A stretch of DNA of 64,000 nucleotides, taken from NCBI GenBank assembly GCA_938028765.1, contig CALIZF010000008.1, forward strand, positions 1-64,000. Reading direction: 5' to 3'. Below the pieces are notes generated by a model that ran no database searches, was not told the origin of the DNA, and was given only the letters and a program-made list of their open reading frames with translations. A program made the position numbers and the translations under genes. Below, piece after piece: positions 10,532-20,801 of the stretch. Within the stretch, counting starts at the first letter, position 1. Each line of letters begins with the position of its first letter. Source of the stretch: an uncultured Paracoccaceae bacterium (lineage in GTDB: Bacteria > Pseudomonadota > Alphaproteobacteria > Rhodobacterales > Rhodobacteraceae).

Positions 10532-10710
10532 GCGGCGCGGCGGCGGCCGATCGGCCCCCGGCTGCGACCGCGGGCGGTTCGCGGCCCGGCTGCGGCGCTG
10601 CGGCATCGTCGGGGCGGGCTTGCGATGCCGGGGATCCGGGCGATGCGGGGCGTCGGCGCCCCGAACGCGGGCCCCGCACCCCGCCGGGCCGATGGCAAGC
10701 GGAGACTGCC

Positions 10711-11667
10711 GTGACGCGCGGCGATCTCGAACGGCATCAGGTGTGGGTCTACCTTGCCGCCCTCGTCGCGGGGGTGGCGCTCGGCCTTGTGCTGCCCGGG
10801 GCGGCCGGATGCCTCGAGGCGTCGCTCTGGCCGCTCCTCGGCGTGCTGATCCTCGTCACCTTCACGCAGGTGCCGCTGATCCACCTGCCCGAGGCGTTTC
10901 GCGACCGCCGCTTCATGGGGGCCATGCTGGCGGGCAACTTCGCGGTCGTGCCCCTGATCGTGGCGGGCCTGCTGCCCTTCCTGCCCGACGATCCGGCGGT
11001 GCGGCTGGGCGTGCTCATGGTCCTGCTCGTGCCCTGCACGGACTGGTCCATCACCTTCACCCATCTCGCGGGCGGCGACACCGGCCGCGCCATCGCGGCC
11101 GCCCCGGTCCATCTGATCCTGCAGATGGCGCTGCTGCCGGTCTATCTGTGGCTGTTCATGGGACAGGCCTTTCTCGAGATCTTCGCGGCCGGCCCCATCG
11201 CGACGGTGTTCCTGACCCTGATCGCGCTGCCGCTTGCGGCGGCATGGGCGCTCGAGCGCTGGGTGGCGGTGCGGCCCGGGCGCGAAGGGCTGATCGCGCG
11301 GCTGGGCTGGTTCCCGGTGCCGCTCTTGGCGCTGGTGGTCCTGCTGATCGCGGCAAGCCAGGTGCAGACGGTCGCGGCAGCGCTGCCGGTCCTGCCGCAG
11401 CTGGCGGGCGTGTTCGCGGGGTTCCTGCTGCTTGCCCTGATGGCGGGGCTGTGGCTTGCGCGGGGCCTCGGCCTGCCGCCGCGATCGGGCCGCGCGCTGG
11501 TGTTCAGCCTCGGCACGCGCAATTCCTTCGTCGTGTTGCCGCTGGCGCTGGCGCTGCCGCCGGAATGGCGGCTGGCGACCGTGGTCATCGTCGTCCAGTC
11601 GCTCGTCGAGCTGATCGGGGTTCTGTTCTATCTCCGGCTGGTGCCGCGGCTGCTGCCGCTGCGCTAG
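10711..11667 (+). CDS. ACR3/bile acid:sodium symporter superfamily transporter (arsenic resistance-like)
   Basis: About 10 TM segments, 318 aa; GVLILVTFTQVPL and VLLVPCTDWSITFTHLAGGD resemble ACR3/BASS transporters. Substrate not established. Confidence 0.75.
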   Translation: MTRGDLERHQVWVYLAALVAGVALGLVLPGAAGCLEASLWPLLGVLILVTFTQVPLIHLPEAFRDRRFMGAMLAGNFAVVPLIVAGLLPFLPDDPAVRLGVLMVLLVPCTDWSITFTHLAGGDTGRAIAAAPVHLILQMALLPVYLWLFMGQAFLEIFAAGPIATVFLTLIALPLAAAWALERWVAVRPGREGLIARLGWFPVPLLALVVLLIAASQVQTVAAALPVLPQLAGVFAGFLLLALMAGLWLARGLGLPPRSGRALVFSLGTRNSFVVLPLALALPPEWRLATVVIVVQSLVELIGVLFYLRLVPRLLPLR

Positions 11668-11876
11668 GCCGGCCGGCGGGGCGCGGCCCGGCCGGTCGGT
11701 GCCCAGCGGATGCGTCCGGTCGCCGCCCGGGACCGGCGGCGGGCGGTTGCGCCCCTGGCGGTCGGACCGGTCGAGGGGAACCGAGGGACATGATCGGCCC
11801 GAAGACCGCGCCCGGCAGCCGCGCTGCCAGCACCGCCGCGGGCAGGACGACGGGCCGCACGCCGCCGGGCCGGCGG

Positions 11877-12128
11877 CTAACCCGCCCCCACCATCCGCGC
11901 CACCCACCGCCACAGATGGAACAGCGGCCAGCGCAGCACGCTCGCCCCGGCCGCGAACACCAGCGCCCCGGCGAGCGCCCCGTTCTCCCACACCACATAG
12001 GCCAGCAGCGGCAGGCCCAGCGCGATCAGCAGCCAGGCCGCTGGCCAGTGGCTGCGCCGGCTGGGCAGCATCGCCAGCACCGCCGCCAGCACTGCCAACA
12101 GGCAGGCCAGCGCGAGCGAGGGCGTCAC
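11877..12128 (-). CDS. DUF2484-like small membrane protein of the dcw region
   Basis: 83-aa, three-TM protein (MTPSLALACLLAVLAAVLAMLPSRRSHWPAAWLLI...) directly downstream of murC, the usual position of this family in Rhodobacterales. Confidence 0.7.
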   Translation of the reverse strand: MTPSLALACLLAVLAAVLAMLPSRRSHWPAAWLLIALGLPLLAYVVWENGALAGALVFAAGASVLRWPLFHLWRWVARMVGAG

Positions 12129-12137
12129 CGCCGACCC

Positions 12138-13547
12138 CTAGCGCGCCAGCCGGGCCGGCAGCCCGTTGGCCCAGGCCGAGATCGTGCCGGCGCCGAGGCA
12201 CACCACCATGTCGCCCGGCCGCGCCTGTTCGCGCACCAGCCGCTCGAGGTCGTCCTCGTCCAGGATCGCGCGGGCGTGGCGGTGGCCGTGGGCGATGAGG
12301 CCGGCGACGAGATCGTCGCGCGAGGCGCCGGGGATCGGCTCTTCCCCCGCCGCATAGACCTCGGCGATGGCGACGACATCGGCCTCGTTGAAGCAGGTGC
12401 AGAAGTCCTCGAAGAGGTGCGACAGCCGGGTGTAGCGGTGCGGCTGGTGCGCCGCGATCAGCCGCGCCTTGGGCCGGTCGGCCAGCGCCTGCCGCGCGGC
12501 CCTGAGCACCGCGGCGATCTCGACCGGGTGGTGGCCGTAGTCGTCGATGATGGTGACGCCGCCCACCTCGCCCACCCTGGTGAAGCGCCGCTTGACGCCG
12601 CGGAAGCCGGCCAGCGCGGCGCGGATGTCCTCGGGCGCCATGCCGAGATGCCGCGCCACCGCCACCGCGGCCAGCGCGTTCGAGACGTTGTGGTCGCCCG
12701 GCATCGGCAGCGTGCAGCCCTCGATCACCGTGCCCTCGGCCTGCAAGGCCACGTCGAAGCGCGCCTGTCCGCCCTCATACCGCAGCCCCACCGCGCGCAC
12801 GTCGGCCTGGGCGTTGAAGCCGAAGGTCGCCTTGCGCCGGTCGGTCAGCCGGCCGACCAGCGCCTGCACCTCGGGGTGGTCGGTGCACATCACCGCCAGC
12901 CCGTAAAAGGGGATGTTCGAGGCGAAGTCCTGAAAGCCCTTGCGCAGCGCGTCGAAGCTGCCCCAGTGCTCCATGTGCTCGGGGTCGAGGTTGGTGACCA
13001 CCGCGATGGTCGCGGGCAGGCGGTTGAAGCTGCCGTCGCTCTCGTCGGCCTCGACCACCATCCACTCGCCCGCCCCGGCGCGGGCGTTCGAATCGTAGGC
13101 CTGGATCACCCCGCCGTTGATCACCGTGGGGTCGAACCCGCCGCGGTCGAGCAGGGTGGCGATCAGCGTCGTGGTGGTGGTCTTGCCGTGGGTGCCGGCG
13201 ATGGCGATGTTCGACTTCAGCCGCATCAGTTCCGCCAGCATCTCGGCCCGGCGCACCACCGGCAGGCCGCGGCGCCGCGCCTCCTCGAGCTCGGGGTTGC
13301 CGGGCTTGATGGCCGAGGAGACGACGACCACATCGACCCCCGCGACGTTCTCGGCCCGCTGCCCCTCGAACACCCGCGCGCCGAGGGTCTCCAGCCGCCG
13401 CGTGATGTCGCTGGCGCGCAGGTCCGACCCCTGCACTTCGTAGCCCAGCGTCATCAGCACCTCGGCGATGCCCGACATGCCGATGCCGCCGATGCCCACG
13501 AAATGGATGGGGCCGAGGCCGCCGGGAAGCTTCGTCGCAGGGCTCAT
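12138..13547 (-). CDS. murC: UDP-N-acetylmuramate--L-alanine ligase
   Basis: [49 protein letters not shown]. Confidence 0.97.
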   Translation of the reverse strand: MSPATKLPGGLGPIHFVGIGGIGMSGIAEVLMTLGYEVQGSDLRASDITRRLETLGARVFEGQRAENVAGVDVVVVSSAIKPGNPELEEARRRGLPVVRRAEMLAELMRLKSNIAIAGTHGKTTTTTLIATLLDRGGFDPTVINGGVIQAYDSNARAGAGEWMVVEADESDGSFNRLPATIAVVTNLDPEHMEHWGSFDALRKGFQDFASNIPFYGLAVMCTDHPEVQALVGRLTDRRKATFGFNAQADVRAVGLRYEGGQARFDVALQAEGTVIEGCTLPMPGDHNVSNALAAVAVARHLGMAPEDIRAALAGFRGVKRRFTRVGEVGGVTIIDDYGHHPVEIAAVLRAARQALADRPKARLIAAHQPHRYTRLSHLFEDFCTCFNEADVVAIAEVYAAGEEPIPGASRDDLVAGLIAHGHRHARAILDEDDLERLVREQARPGDMVVCLGAGTISAWANGLPARLAR

Positions 13548-14653
13548 GACACCGGTTGTCCTTGCGCAAGGGTCTCGACCAGCTCGACCAGCCGCGCCGT
13601 CGCGTCGGGCCGGCCGTAGGCCCGCGCGCCGGCCGCCATGCGCGCCGCAATGTCGGGGTTGCCGAGGACGGTCGCCATGTGGCGGGCCAGCGCCTGGGGC
13701 GAAAGCGCGGCCTCGGGGATCAGGATGGCGCCCTCGGCGGCGACCAGCCCGCGGGCGTTGGCGGTCTGGTGGTCCTCGGCCGCGGCGGCGAAGGGGATCA
13801 GGATCGCGGGCCGCCCCACCGCTGCGATGTCGGCGACCGAGGAGGCGCCGGCGCGGCTGACGACAAGCTGCGCCTCGGCCAGTCGGCGGGGGATGTCGGC
13901 GAAGAACGGCGCCACCTCGGCCGGGACACCGGCCGCGGCATAGGCTGCCGTCACGCCGCCGGCGTCCTCTGCCCGCGCCTGATGGGCCACCCGCAGCCGG
14001 GCGCGCAGCGCCTCGGGCAGCAGCGCCACCGCGGCGGGCACCGTTTCGGAGAGGATGCGCGCCCCCTGGCTGCCGCCGATCACCAGCAGCGACAGCGGGC
14101 CGTCCCCCGGCGGAGCATAGGGCGCGCCGGCACGGTCGCGCACGGCGGCGCGCACCGGGTTGCCGGTGTGGACCCCGGCGGCCCCCGCGGGCAGGTCGGT
14201 GGGCCAGCTGCCGCAGGCCACCGCGTGGACGCGCCGGGCGAAGACGCGGTTGACGCGGCCGAGCGCCCCGTTCGCCTCGTGCACCAGCCGCGGCAGGCCC
14301 AGAAGCCAGGCCGCCGCCAGCGCGGGGATGGTGGGATAGCCGCCGAAGCCCGCCACCACCGCCGGCCGGTCGCGCCGCATCGAGGCGAAGGCGCGGCCGA
14401 TCCCCGCGGCCAGGCGGAACGGCACCGCCAGTCGCGCCAGCGCCCCGCCGCGGGCGAAGGTGGCCGAGGGGATCGTCTCGACCCGCACCACATGGGGAAA
14501 GCCGCCCGTGAAGCGCGCGCCGCGCGCGTCGGTCGAAAGCTTCACCCGCCAGCCGCGGCGCACCATCGCCTCGGCCAGCGCCTGGGCGGGAAACATGTGC
14601 CCCCCCGTGCCCCCCGCGGCAAGGACGAGCAGCGGCTGTCGCGCCGGGGCCAT
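13544..14653 (-). CDS. murG: UDP-N-acetylglucosamine--N-acetylmuramyl-(pentapeptide) pyrophosphoryl-undecaprenol N-acetylglucosamine transferase
   Basis: [81 protein letters not shown]; overlaps murC start. Confidence 0.97.
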   Translation of the reverse strand: MAPARQPLLVLAAGGTGGHMFPAQALAEAMVRRGWRVKLSTDARGARFTGGFPHVVRVETIPSATFARGGALARLAVPFRLAAGIGRAFASMRRDRPAVVAGFGGYPTIPALAAAWLLGLPRLVHEANGALGRVNRVFARRVHAVACGSWPTDLPAGAAGVHTGNPVRAAVRDRAGAPYAPPGDGPLSLLVIGGSQGARILSETVPAAVALLPEALRARLRVAHQARAEDAGGVTAAYAAAGVPAEVAPFFADIPRRLAEAQLVVSRAGASSVADIAAVGRPAILIPFAAAAEDHQTANARGLVAAEGAILIPEAALSPQALARHMATVLGNPDIAARMAAGARAYGRPDATARLVELVETLAQGQPVS

Positions 14654-15819
14654 CACCCCCTCCGCTTGACGAGGATGTCGCCGATGCCGCCCTGCGGCCG
14701 CGTCCGGGTGAAGGCCAGCAGCATGCCGATGACGATCCCCACCGCGATCAGCGACGAGCCGCCGTAGCTCACGAAGGGCAGCGTCATCCCCTTCGCGGGC
14801 AGCAGGCGCACGGCAACGCCCATGTTGATGATCGCCTGCACGGCGAACATGCAGGCCAGCCCGGTGCCCGCGAGGCGGATGAAGGGATCGCGCTCGCGCC
14901 GCAGGCGCATCAGCGCGCGCAGGGTGACGGTGGCGAAGAGCGCGATGATCGCCAGCACGAGGACCAGCCCGTATTCCTCGGCCGCCACCGCGATGATGAA
15001 GTCGGTGTGCGCGTCGGGCAGCGACCACTTCACCTGCCCCTCGCCCACGCCCACGCCGAAGAACCCGCCTTCCTGGATGGCGTTGGTGGCATAGCCGAGC
15101 TGGGTGCGCGGGTCCACCTCGGGCGTCAGGAAGCCGTCGATCCGCCGGGCGAAATGCTCCGACCCGTTGTAGGCCACGACCCCGCCCGCCACCGCCAGCC
15201 CCGCGATCACGACCAGCAGCAGCATCGGCGCGCCGGCGACGAAATACATCACCCCCCAGGCGAACAGGATCAGCGCGGCCTGCCCGAAATCGGGCTGGAT
15301 CGCCAGCAGCGCCACGATCGCCACCAGAAGGGCGAAGGACAGGCCCTTGCCCGGCGGGCCGTTCAGCTCCTGCCCCGCCGCCATCAGCCAGGCCGCGAGG
15401 ATGACGAAGCAAGGCTTGAGAAACTCGGAGGGCTGGACCGCGGCGAAGCCGAGCGAATACCACCGGACCGCACCCTTGCCGAAATCGGTCCCGAGGACGG
15501 GCAGCAGCGCGACCGCCACGAAGGCGCCGAGAAAGCCGAGCACGCCGAGGCGGCGGATCGTGCGCGGCGACAGCAGCGACACCAGGATCATCGCCGCGAG
15601 GCCAGCGCCCCCGAACAGCATCTGCCGCTCGACATAGTAGAATCGAGGCAGGCTGTTGCGTTCGGCCAGCGGGACCGAGGCCGCGAGGCCGAGGAGAAGC
15701 CCGATCCCGAAGAGCACGAAGACCGCCGTCAGCGACCAGCGGTCGATCGTCCGCCACCAGCGCGGAAGGATTGGCTCGACAGCGCGCACGGGAAGTGCGC
15801 CATGCACCATCTCGGTCAT
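14653..15819 (-). CDS. ftsW: Peptidoglycan glycosyltransferase FtsW
   Basis: SEDS family multi-TM protein ([68 protein letters not shown]). Confidence 0.96.
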   Translation of the reverse strand: MTEMVHGALPVRAVEPILPRWWRTIDRWSLTAVFVLFGIGLLLGLAASVPLAERNSLPRFYYVERQMLFGGAGLAAMILVSLLSPRTIRRLGVLGFLGAFVAVALLPVLGTDFGKGAVRWYSLGFAAVQPSEFLKPCFVILAAWLMAAGQELNGPPGKGLSFALLVAIVALLAIQPDFGQAALILFAWGVMYFVAGAPMLLLVVIAGLAVAGGVVAYNGSEHFARRIDGFLTPEVDPRTQLGYATNAIQEGGFFGVGVGEGQVKWSLPDAHTDFIIAVAAEEYGLVLVLAIIALFATVTLRALMRLRRERDPFIRLAGTGLACMFAVQAIINMGVAVRLLPAKGMTLPFVSYGGSSLIAVGIVIGMLLAFTRTRPQGGIGDILVKRRG

Positions 15820-16028
15820 CGCCCTGCCTGTCCTGTCGCGCCGCGCGGCGCCGCCTGCCCGCCGCCCGTGTCCGTGCCGGGCGTTCCGGAGAAGTCTAGC
15901 GGGAACCGCGGCGCGAGGCCAGCAGAAAGGCGGGCGTCGGGGCCCGCCGCGGTCTGCGGCGCGCGCCGGCGTTGACAGCGGGCCGGACCGGCCCGATAGC
16001 GGCCGCGCCCCCCCCTCTGCGAGGCCTT

Positions 16029-17000
16029 ATGACCGTCCCCGCCCTCGACCTCACGCGCGTGCTGCCCCACGCGGTCATCCCCGGCCTGCCGGGCCTGCAC
16101 CGCGGCAAGGTGCGCGACAGCTACGACCTGCCCGACGGCACGCGCCTTCTGATCGCCACCGACAAGCTGTCGGCCTTCGACCGGGCGCTGGCGGTGATCC
16201 CCTGGAAGGGCCAGGTGCTGACCGGGATCGCCCGCTTCTGGTTCGAGGCGACGGCCGACATCGTGCCGAACCACGTGCTGGGGTACCCGGATCCGAACGT
16301 GCTGCATGCGCGGCGGGTCTCGATCCTGCCTGTCGAGGTCGTGGTGCGCGGCTATCTTGCCGGCACGACCTCGACCTCGATCCTGTCGATGTACAGGGCC
16401 GGGGCGCGCACGGTCTATGGCCACCGGCTGCCCGAGGGGCTGCGCGACAACGAGGCCCTGCCGCACCCCATCGTGACGCCCACGACGAAGGCCGGCGACG
16501 GCGGCCACGACGAGCCCCTGACGGCCGCCGAAATCCGCGACCGGGGTCTTTTGCCGGCCGGCCTCTGGGACCGGGTCGAGGCGACAGCGCTTTCCCTTTT
16601 CCGACGTGGACAGGCCATCGCGGCCGCCAACGGCCTGATCCTTGCCGATACGAAGTATGAATTCGGAACATTGCCCGATGGCACCCTGCTGCTGGCGGAC
16701 GAGCTGCACACGCCCGACAGCTCGCGCTTCTGGCTGGCCGAAGGATACGGCGCGGCCCTCGCCGCCGGGACGCGGCCGCCGTCCTTTGACAAGGACGTGA
16801 TCCGCGCCTGGGTCGCCGCGCGCTGCGATCCCTACCGCGACCCGATCCCCGAGATCCCGCCGGCGATGATCGCCGAAACCGCGCAGACCTATGTCGCGGC
16901 CTTCCGGGCGATCACCGGCGGGGGCTTCGTGCCCGACATGCGCGGGGCGACCCCGCTCGACCGGATCCGGGCGAACCTCGCGGCCTTCGGCGCGACCTGA
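16029..17000 (+). CDS. purC: Phosphoribosylaminoimidazole-succinocarboxamide synthase
   Basis: [60 protein letters not shown]. Confidence 0.95.
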   Translation: MTVPALDLTRVLPHAVIPGLPGLHRGKVRDSYDLPDGTRLLIATDKLSAFDRALAVIPWKGQVLTGIARFWFEATADIVPNHVLGYPDPNVLHARRVSILPVEVVVRGYLAGTTSTSILSMYRAGARTVYGHRLPEGLRDNEALPHPIVTPTTKAGDGGHDEPLTAAEIRDRGLLPAGLWDRVEATALSLFRRGQAIAAANGLILADTKYEFGTLPDGTLLLADELHTPDSSRFWLAEGYGAALAAGTRPPSFDKDVIRAWVAARCDPYRDPIPEIPPAMIAETAQTYVAAFRAITGGGFVPDMRGATPLDRIRANLAAFGAT

Positions 17001-17374
17001 CACGCGCACCGGCGGGGGCGCCCTGTCGCCCCGCAACCTGCACCTGGGGCGAACGCCCCGGTCGGCGAGGTCAGCCCCGCCCGATCCGCCCGCGCCGGGG
17101 CGGCTTCCGGTCAGGCCGACACCCCCGACGGCCCGGGTGCGGCGCGGTCGGCCGCGGCGCCGCAGGACGCTTCGGACGCCGGCGCCAGCCGGTCGGCGAT
17201 GCGGGCGCCGACGGTGCGGAACGGCTCCGACAGCGAGGGCCGGCCGGCGGGGTTGCGGGACGTCTCGACCATCCGTGCCTTCTGTTCCTGTCGGAGGTTG
17301 CAAGCCGCAGGATCGCCGCGCCGCTTGCGCGCGGCCACGGCCTGGGTCAAACCGGCGCTGCGGCAACCGGAGGG

Positions 17375-17818
17375 ATGCGGATGCGGGCGCTGGTGCAGCG
17401 CGTCAGCGAGGCGCGCGTGACGGTCGCGGGGCGGCAGACCGGCGCGATCGGGCCCGGCCTTCTGGTTCTGGTCTGCGCCATGCAGGGCGATACCGAGGCG
17501 AACGCGACCGCGCTGGCCGCCCGCGTCGCGCGGCTGCGCATCTTCCGCGACGATCTGGGCAAGATGAACCGGTCGCTTCTGGATACCGGCGGGGGCGCGC
17601 TGGTCGTCAGCCAGTTCACGCTGGCCGCAGACACCAGCCGGGGGCACCGGCCCGGCTTCTCGGCCGCGGCCGACCCGGCCACGGGCGAACGGCTGTGGCG
17701 CGCCTTCGGTCAGGCGCTGGCGGCCGAGGGCGTGCCGGTCGAATGGGGCGAATTCGGCGCCGACATGGCGGTGGCGCTCGTCAACGACGGGCCGGTGACG
17801 ATCTGGCTGGAACGCTAG
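17375..17818 (+). CDS. dtd: D-aminoacyl-tRNA deacylase
   Basis: [42 protein letters not shown]. Confidence 0.96.
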   Translation: MRMRALVQRVSEARVTVAGRQTGAIGPGLLVLVCAMQGDTEANATALAARVARLRIFRDDLGKMNRSLLDTGGGALVVSQFTLAADTSRGHRPGFSAAADPATGERLWRAFGQALAAEGVPVEWGEFGADMAVALVNDGPVTIWLER

Positions 17819-17822
17819 CGCC

Positions 17823-18347
17823 TCAGCGGAACGGGTTCGGGCGGCGCCGAAGGCCGTCCACGCAGTCGATCAGCGCCAGGATCGAGGCCGAGGACCCGGC
17901 CAGCGTATAGCTTTCCACCGGCTGGTTGCGGTCGTTGCGCAGGTAGAGCGCATTGCCCTGCATCACCTCGAGCAGGAACTGCGTGCCGGTGCTGTCGTCG
18001 GGAAGGTTGAAGAGGACCGAGCTTTTGTAGAGTTCGGCGTTCGTCAGGGTCCACGGCGCGCGCCGGTCGATCTGCACGATCAGGTCGGCTGTTTCGCCTT
18101 CGCCGAGGCTCCAGGCAGTCGAATAGAATTGCAGCTTCACCGGGTTGCCGGCGTCGGCCCAGACGCTGAAGGTGACGCCTGGCCGCGTCACCCTGGCCAC
18201 GCAGGCGATGGACCCGTCGTCGAACCGGACGACCTGAACCTCCCACGCGCGGCGCTGGAACAGCGTGCGCGACTGGATGTCGGCCAGTGCAGGGCCCGCC
18301 ACCATCGCCGCCACGCCGGCGGCCACACCCCATCCCCCTCTGCGCAT
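17823..18347 (-). CDS. Hypothetical secreted protein
   Basis: 174 aa with signal peptide MRRGGWGVAAGVAAMVAGPALA; coherent translation, no family recognised. Confidence 0.75.
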   Translation of the reverse strand: MRRGGWGVAAGVAAMVAGPALADIQSRTLFQRRAWEVQVVRFDDGSIACVARVTRPGVTFSVWADAGNPVKLQFYSTAWSLGEGETADLIVQIDRRAPWTLTNAELYKSSVLFNLPDDSTGTQFLLEVMQGNALYLRNDRNQPVESYTLAGSSASILALIDCVDGLRRRPNPFR

Positions 18348-18427
18348 CGCACCCCCCTGGCCGGACGCCGAAACGTTCCCGGGCAATCGGCGCAAGATCA
18401 AGGCGGATGCGCGGCGTAGGCAGGACC

Positions 18428-20329
18428 TCAGGCGCCCTCGGCCCAGTCCCAGGGCGTGGTGAATTCGCCCAGCTTGTGGGCGAGCGCTGCGGCATCCACC
18501 GGCCCCTTGCGGCGCAGTCTCGCCACCAGACCGCGCTTCCTGTCCTCGACCACCTCGGCCACCTCGGCAGCGATCCCGGCCTCGGCCAGGGCCGCGTCGA
18601 ACACCCGGCGGATTGCGCGCTTGCGCAGGTCGGGCTTGAAGATCTTGCCGACCGCAGTCTTGGGCAGTTCGGGCAGGATCTCGATGTGCTTGGGCACCGC
18701 CGCGCGTTCGGTGATGGTGGTGCGCGCGTGTTCGACGAGCGCCTCGACCGTCACCGACTGTCCGGCAACCAGTTCGACATAGACGCACGGCAATTCGCCT
18801 GCGAAGGCGTCGGGCTGGCCGATGGCGCCGGCGAAGGCAACCGCGGGATGGGCCAGCATCGCCTCCTCGATCTGGGCGGGGTCGATGTTGTGGCCGCCGC
18901 GGATGATCAGATCCTTCGCCCGGCCGGTGATCCAGAGGTAGCCGTCGGCGTCGATCCGCCCGAGATCGCCGGTCCGCAGGAAGATCCCCTCTGCGAAGAG
19001 GTCGCGGTTCTTGTCCTCTTCGGTGTAGGTCGATCCGGCGAAGACGCCGGGATTCGACACGCAGATCTCGCCCACCTCGTCCACCGCGCATTCGCGAAAG
19101 CCGTTTCCGTCCTTCTGCAGGATCCGCACGGTCGTGTAGGGCAAGGGCAGGCCGACCGACCCGATCTTCTTCATCCCGTCCACCGGGTTGCAGGACACAA
19201 GGCAGGTGGCCTCGGTCAGGCCGTAACCCTCGGCGATCTCGACCCCGGTCGCGGCCCTGAACCGGTTGTAAAGTTCCACCGGCAGCGCGGCCGAGCCCGA
19301 GATCGCCGTCCGCAGCGACGAGACATCGGCGTTCACCGGCCGCTGCATCAGCGCGGCGATGGCGGTCGGGACGGTGATGAGGAAGGTCACCTTCCAGCGT
19401 TCGATCAGCTTCCAGAAGTTGTCGAAGACACCCTCGCCCCGGTAGCCGGCGGGCGTCGGGAACACGACATGCGCGCCCGAAGCGATGGCCGACATCATGA
19501 TCGGGTAGGCGGCGAACACATGGAAGAGCGGCAGCGGGCAGATCAGCACGTCCTGCGCCTTGAACAGCAGGCGCCCGCCCAGCCAGCCGTTGTAGATCAT
19601 GCCGGAATACTTGTGCTGCGCCACCTTGGGCATCCCCGTGGTGCCGCCGGTGTGGAAATAGGCCGCCACCCGATCGCCCGTGCTGTCGGGAAATGCCAGA
19701 CGGTCGGGCTGCCTGCGCAGCTCGGCGGCGAAATCCAGCACCTTCGCGTGGTGGCGCGGCGGGTTCTTCGGCCGGATCAACGGCACGATCCACGACTTGG
19801 GCGGGGTCAGGTAGCGCAGGAGGTCAACCTCGAGCAGCGTTTTGACGTTCGGGGCATGGCGCAGCGCCTCGGCTACCTTCTGCGGCACATCGGTCTTGGG
19901 AAAGGCCTTCAGCGTGACGACGACCTTCGCCTTCGTCTCGCGCAGGATGGCGGCGATCTGTTCGGGTTCGAGCAGCGGATTGATCGGGTTGACGATGCCG
20001 GCAACCGCACCGGCAAGCAGCGTGACCGCGGTTTCGACCGAATTCGGCAGGACATAGGCGATCACGTCGCGCTCGCCCACGCCGAGGCTGCGGAAGAGGT
20101 TCGCGGCGCGGTTCGTCCGCCGCAAGAGGTCGTCCCAGGTCACCGTCTCGGCCGGGTCCTTCGGGCCAGAGGTCAGCTGGAAGCTGATCGCGGGCCGGCC
20201 GCCGTGGCGGGCGGCCACGTCCGACAGGAAGGCATGCAGCGTCTGCGGCACAGGCCGGGCGGACCAGGGCGCCTCGGCCTCGATCCCGGCGACATCCTCG
20301 CGCGTGCGGAATTCGGTGATCGCGTTCAT
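18428..20329 (-). CDS. Acyl-CoA synthetase (AMP-forming)
   Basis: ANL superfamily motifs: YFHTGGTTGMPKVAQHKYSGM, EGYGLTEATCLVSCNP, RTGDLGRIDADGYLWITGRAKDLIIRGGHNIDPAQIEE. Confidence 0.94.
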   Translation of the reverse strand: MNAITEFRTREDVAGIEAEAPWSARPVPQTLHAFLSDVAARHGGRPAISFQLTSGPKDPAETVTWDDLLRRTNRAANLFRSLGVGERDVIAYVLPNSVETAVTLLAGAVAGIVNPINPLLEPEQIAAILRETKAKVVVTLKAFPKTDVPQKVAEALRHAPNVKTLLEVDLLRYLTPPKSWIVPLIRPKNPPRHHAKVLDFAAELRRQPDRLAFPDSTGDRVAAYFHTGGTTGMPKVAQHKYSGMIYNGWLGGRLLFKAQDVLICPLPLFHVFAAYPIMMSAIASGAHVVFPTPAGYRGEGVFDNFWKLIERWKVTFLITVPTAIAALMQRPVNADVSSLRTAISGSAALPVELYNRFRAATGVEIAEGYGLTEATCLVSCNPVDGMKKIGSVGLPLPYTTVRILQKDGNGFRECAVDEVGEICVSNPGVFAGSTYTEEDKNRDLFAEGIFLRTGDLGRIDADGYLWITGRAKDLIIRGGHNIDPAQIEEAMLAHPAVAFAGAIGQPDAFAGELPCVYVELVAGQSVTVEALVEHARTTITERAAVPKHIEILPELPKTAVGKIFKPDLRKRAIRRVFDAALAEAGIAAEVAEVVEDRKRGLVARLRRKGPVDAAALAHKLGEFTTPWDWAEGA

Positions 20330-20579
20330 CGGCTTCCCTCCCCTTCGGCCGGCAGGTCTGCGCCTGCCTGAACGGCAGTCTACAATCGCACGGGCGGGCT
20401 TTCACGCAAGATCGACGCCGCGTCACGATTCCGGCGGCCGGGCGGGTTGTCGCCACGTCACATCTGTCTGTGCTGGCTGCGGGTGCGTGCGAGGCGGCCA
20501 CGACCAGCGTCCTTTCCGACTGGCACGGCGCGGGACGCGCGACGCGGGCGTTGCGCCGGCGGCGGCTGCCGTAACAAGG

Positions 20580-20794
20580 CCGAACAGGCGCAGCATGTGC
20601 GCGACCTCGTGCGCGTGGCGCGCCGGGACGGCGAGCTCTCCGCCGTCTGGGTCATCACGGTCGACTGCGACCGACTGCTCGCGCCGTTGCCCGGCGTCGA
20701 GGACTGGATTTGAATCCGGGCCTACACGGGGCTTTACGACCATAACCTGCGTGCCAAGCACGCGCAGGCAGAATGGCCGCCCCTGCGGCGGTGA
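20580..20794 (+). pseudogene. Remnant of an unidentified gene interrupted by an in-frame TGA
   Basis: One frame reads KAEQAQHVRDLVRVARRDGELSAVWVITVDCDRLLAPLPGVEDWI*IRAYTGLYDHNLRAKHAQAEWPPLRR*; coherent on both sides of the stop at 20711-20713. Confidence 0.4.
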
Positions 20795-20801
20795 CGCGCG
20801 G

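Noticed and set aside
10280-10606. 12-bp array as a CRISPR array
   Set aside because: Units are contiguous 12-mers with no spacers and no cas genes nearby.
10711-11667. Arsenic resistance operon
   Set aside because: Only one ACR3/BASS-like transporter; no arsR, arsC or arsH neighbours, so arsenic function is not assigned.
13544-15757. 737-aa ORF as an FtsW-MurG fusion or novel protein
   Set aside because: Upstream part is out-of-frame ftsW; only the MurG portion from 14653 is real.
17111-17272. Possible 53-aa minus-strand gene ([29 protein letters not shown]...)
   Set aside because: Plausible reading but no family recognised and no clear ribosome-binding site; left unannotated.
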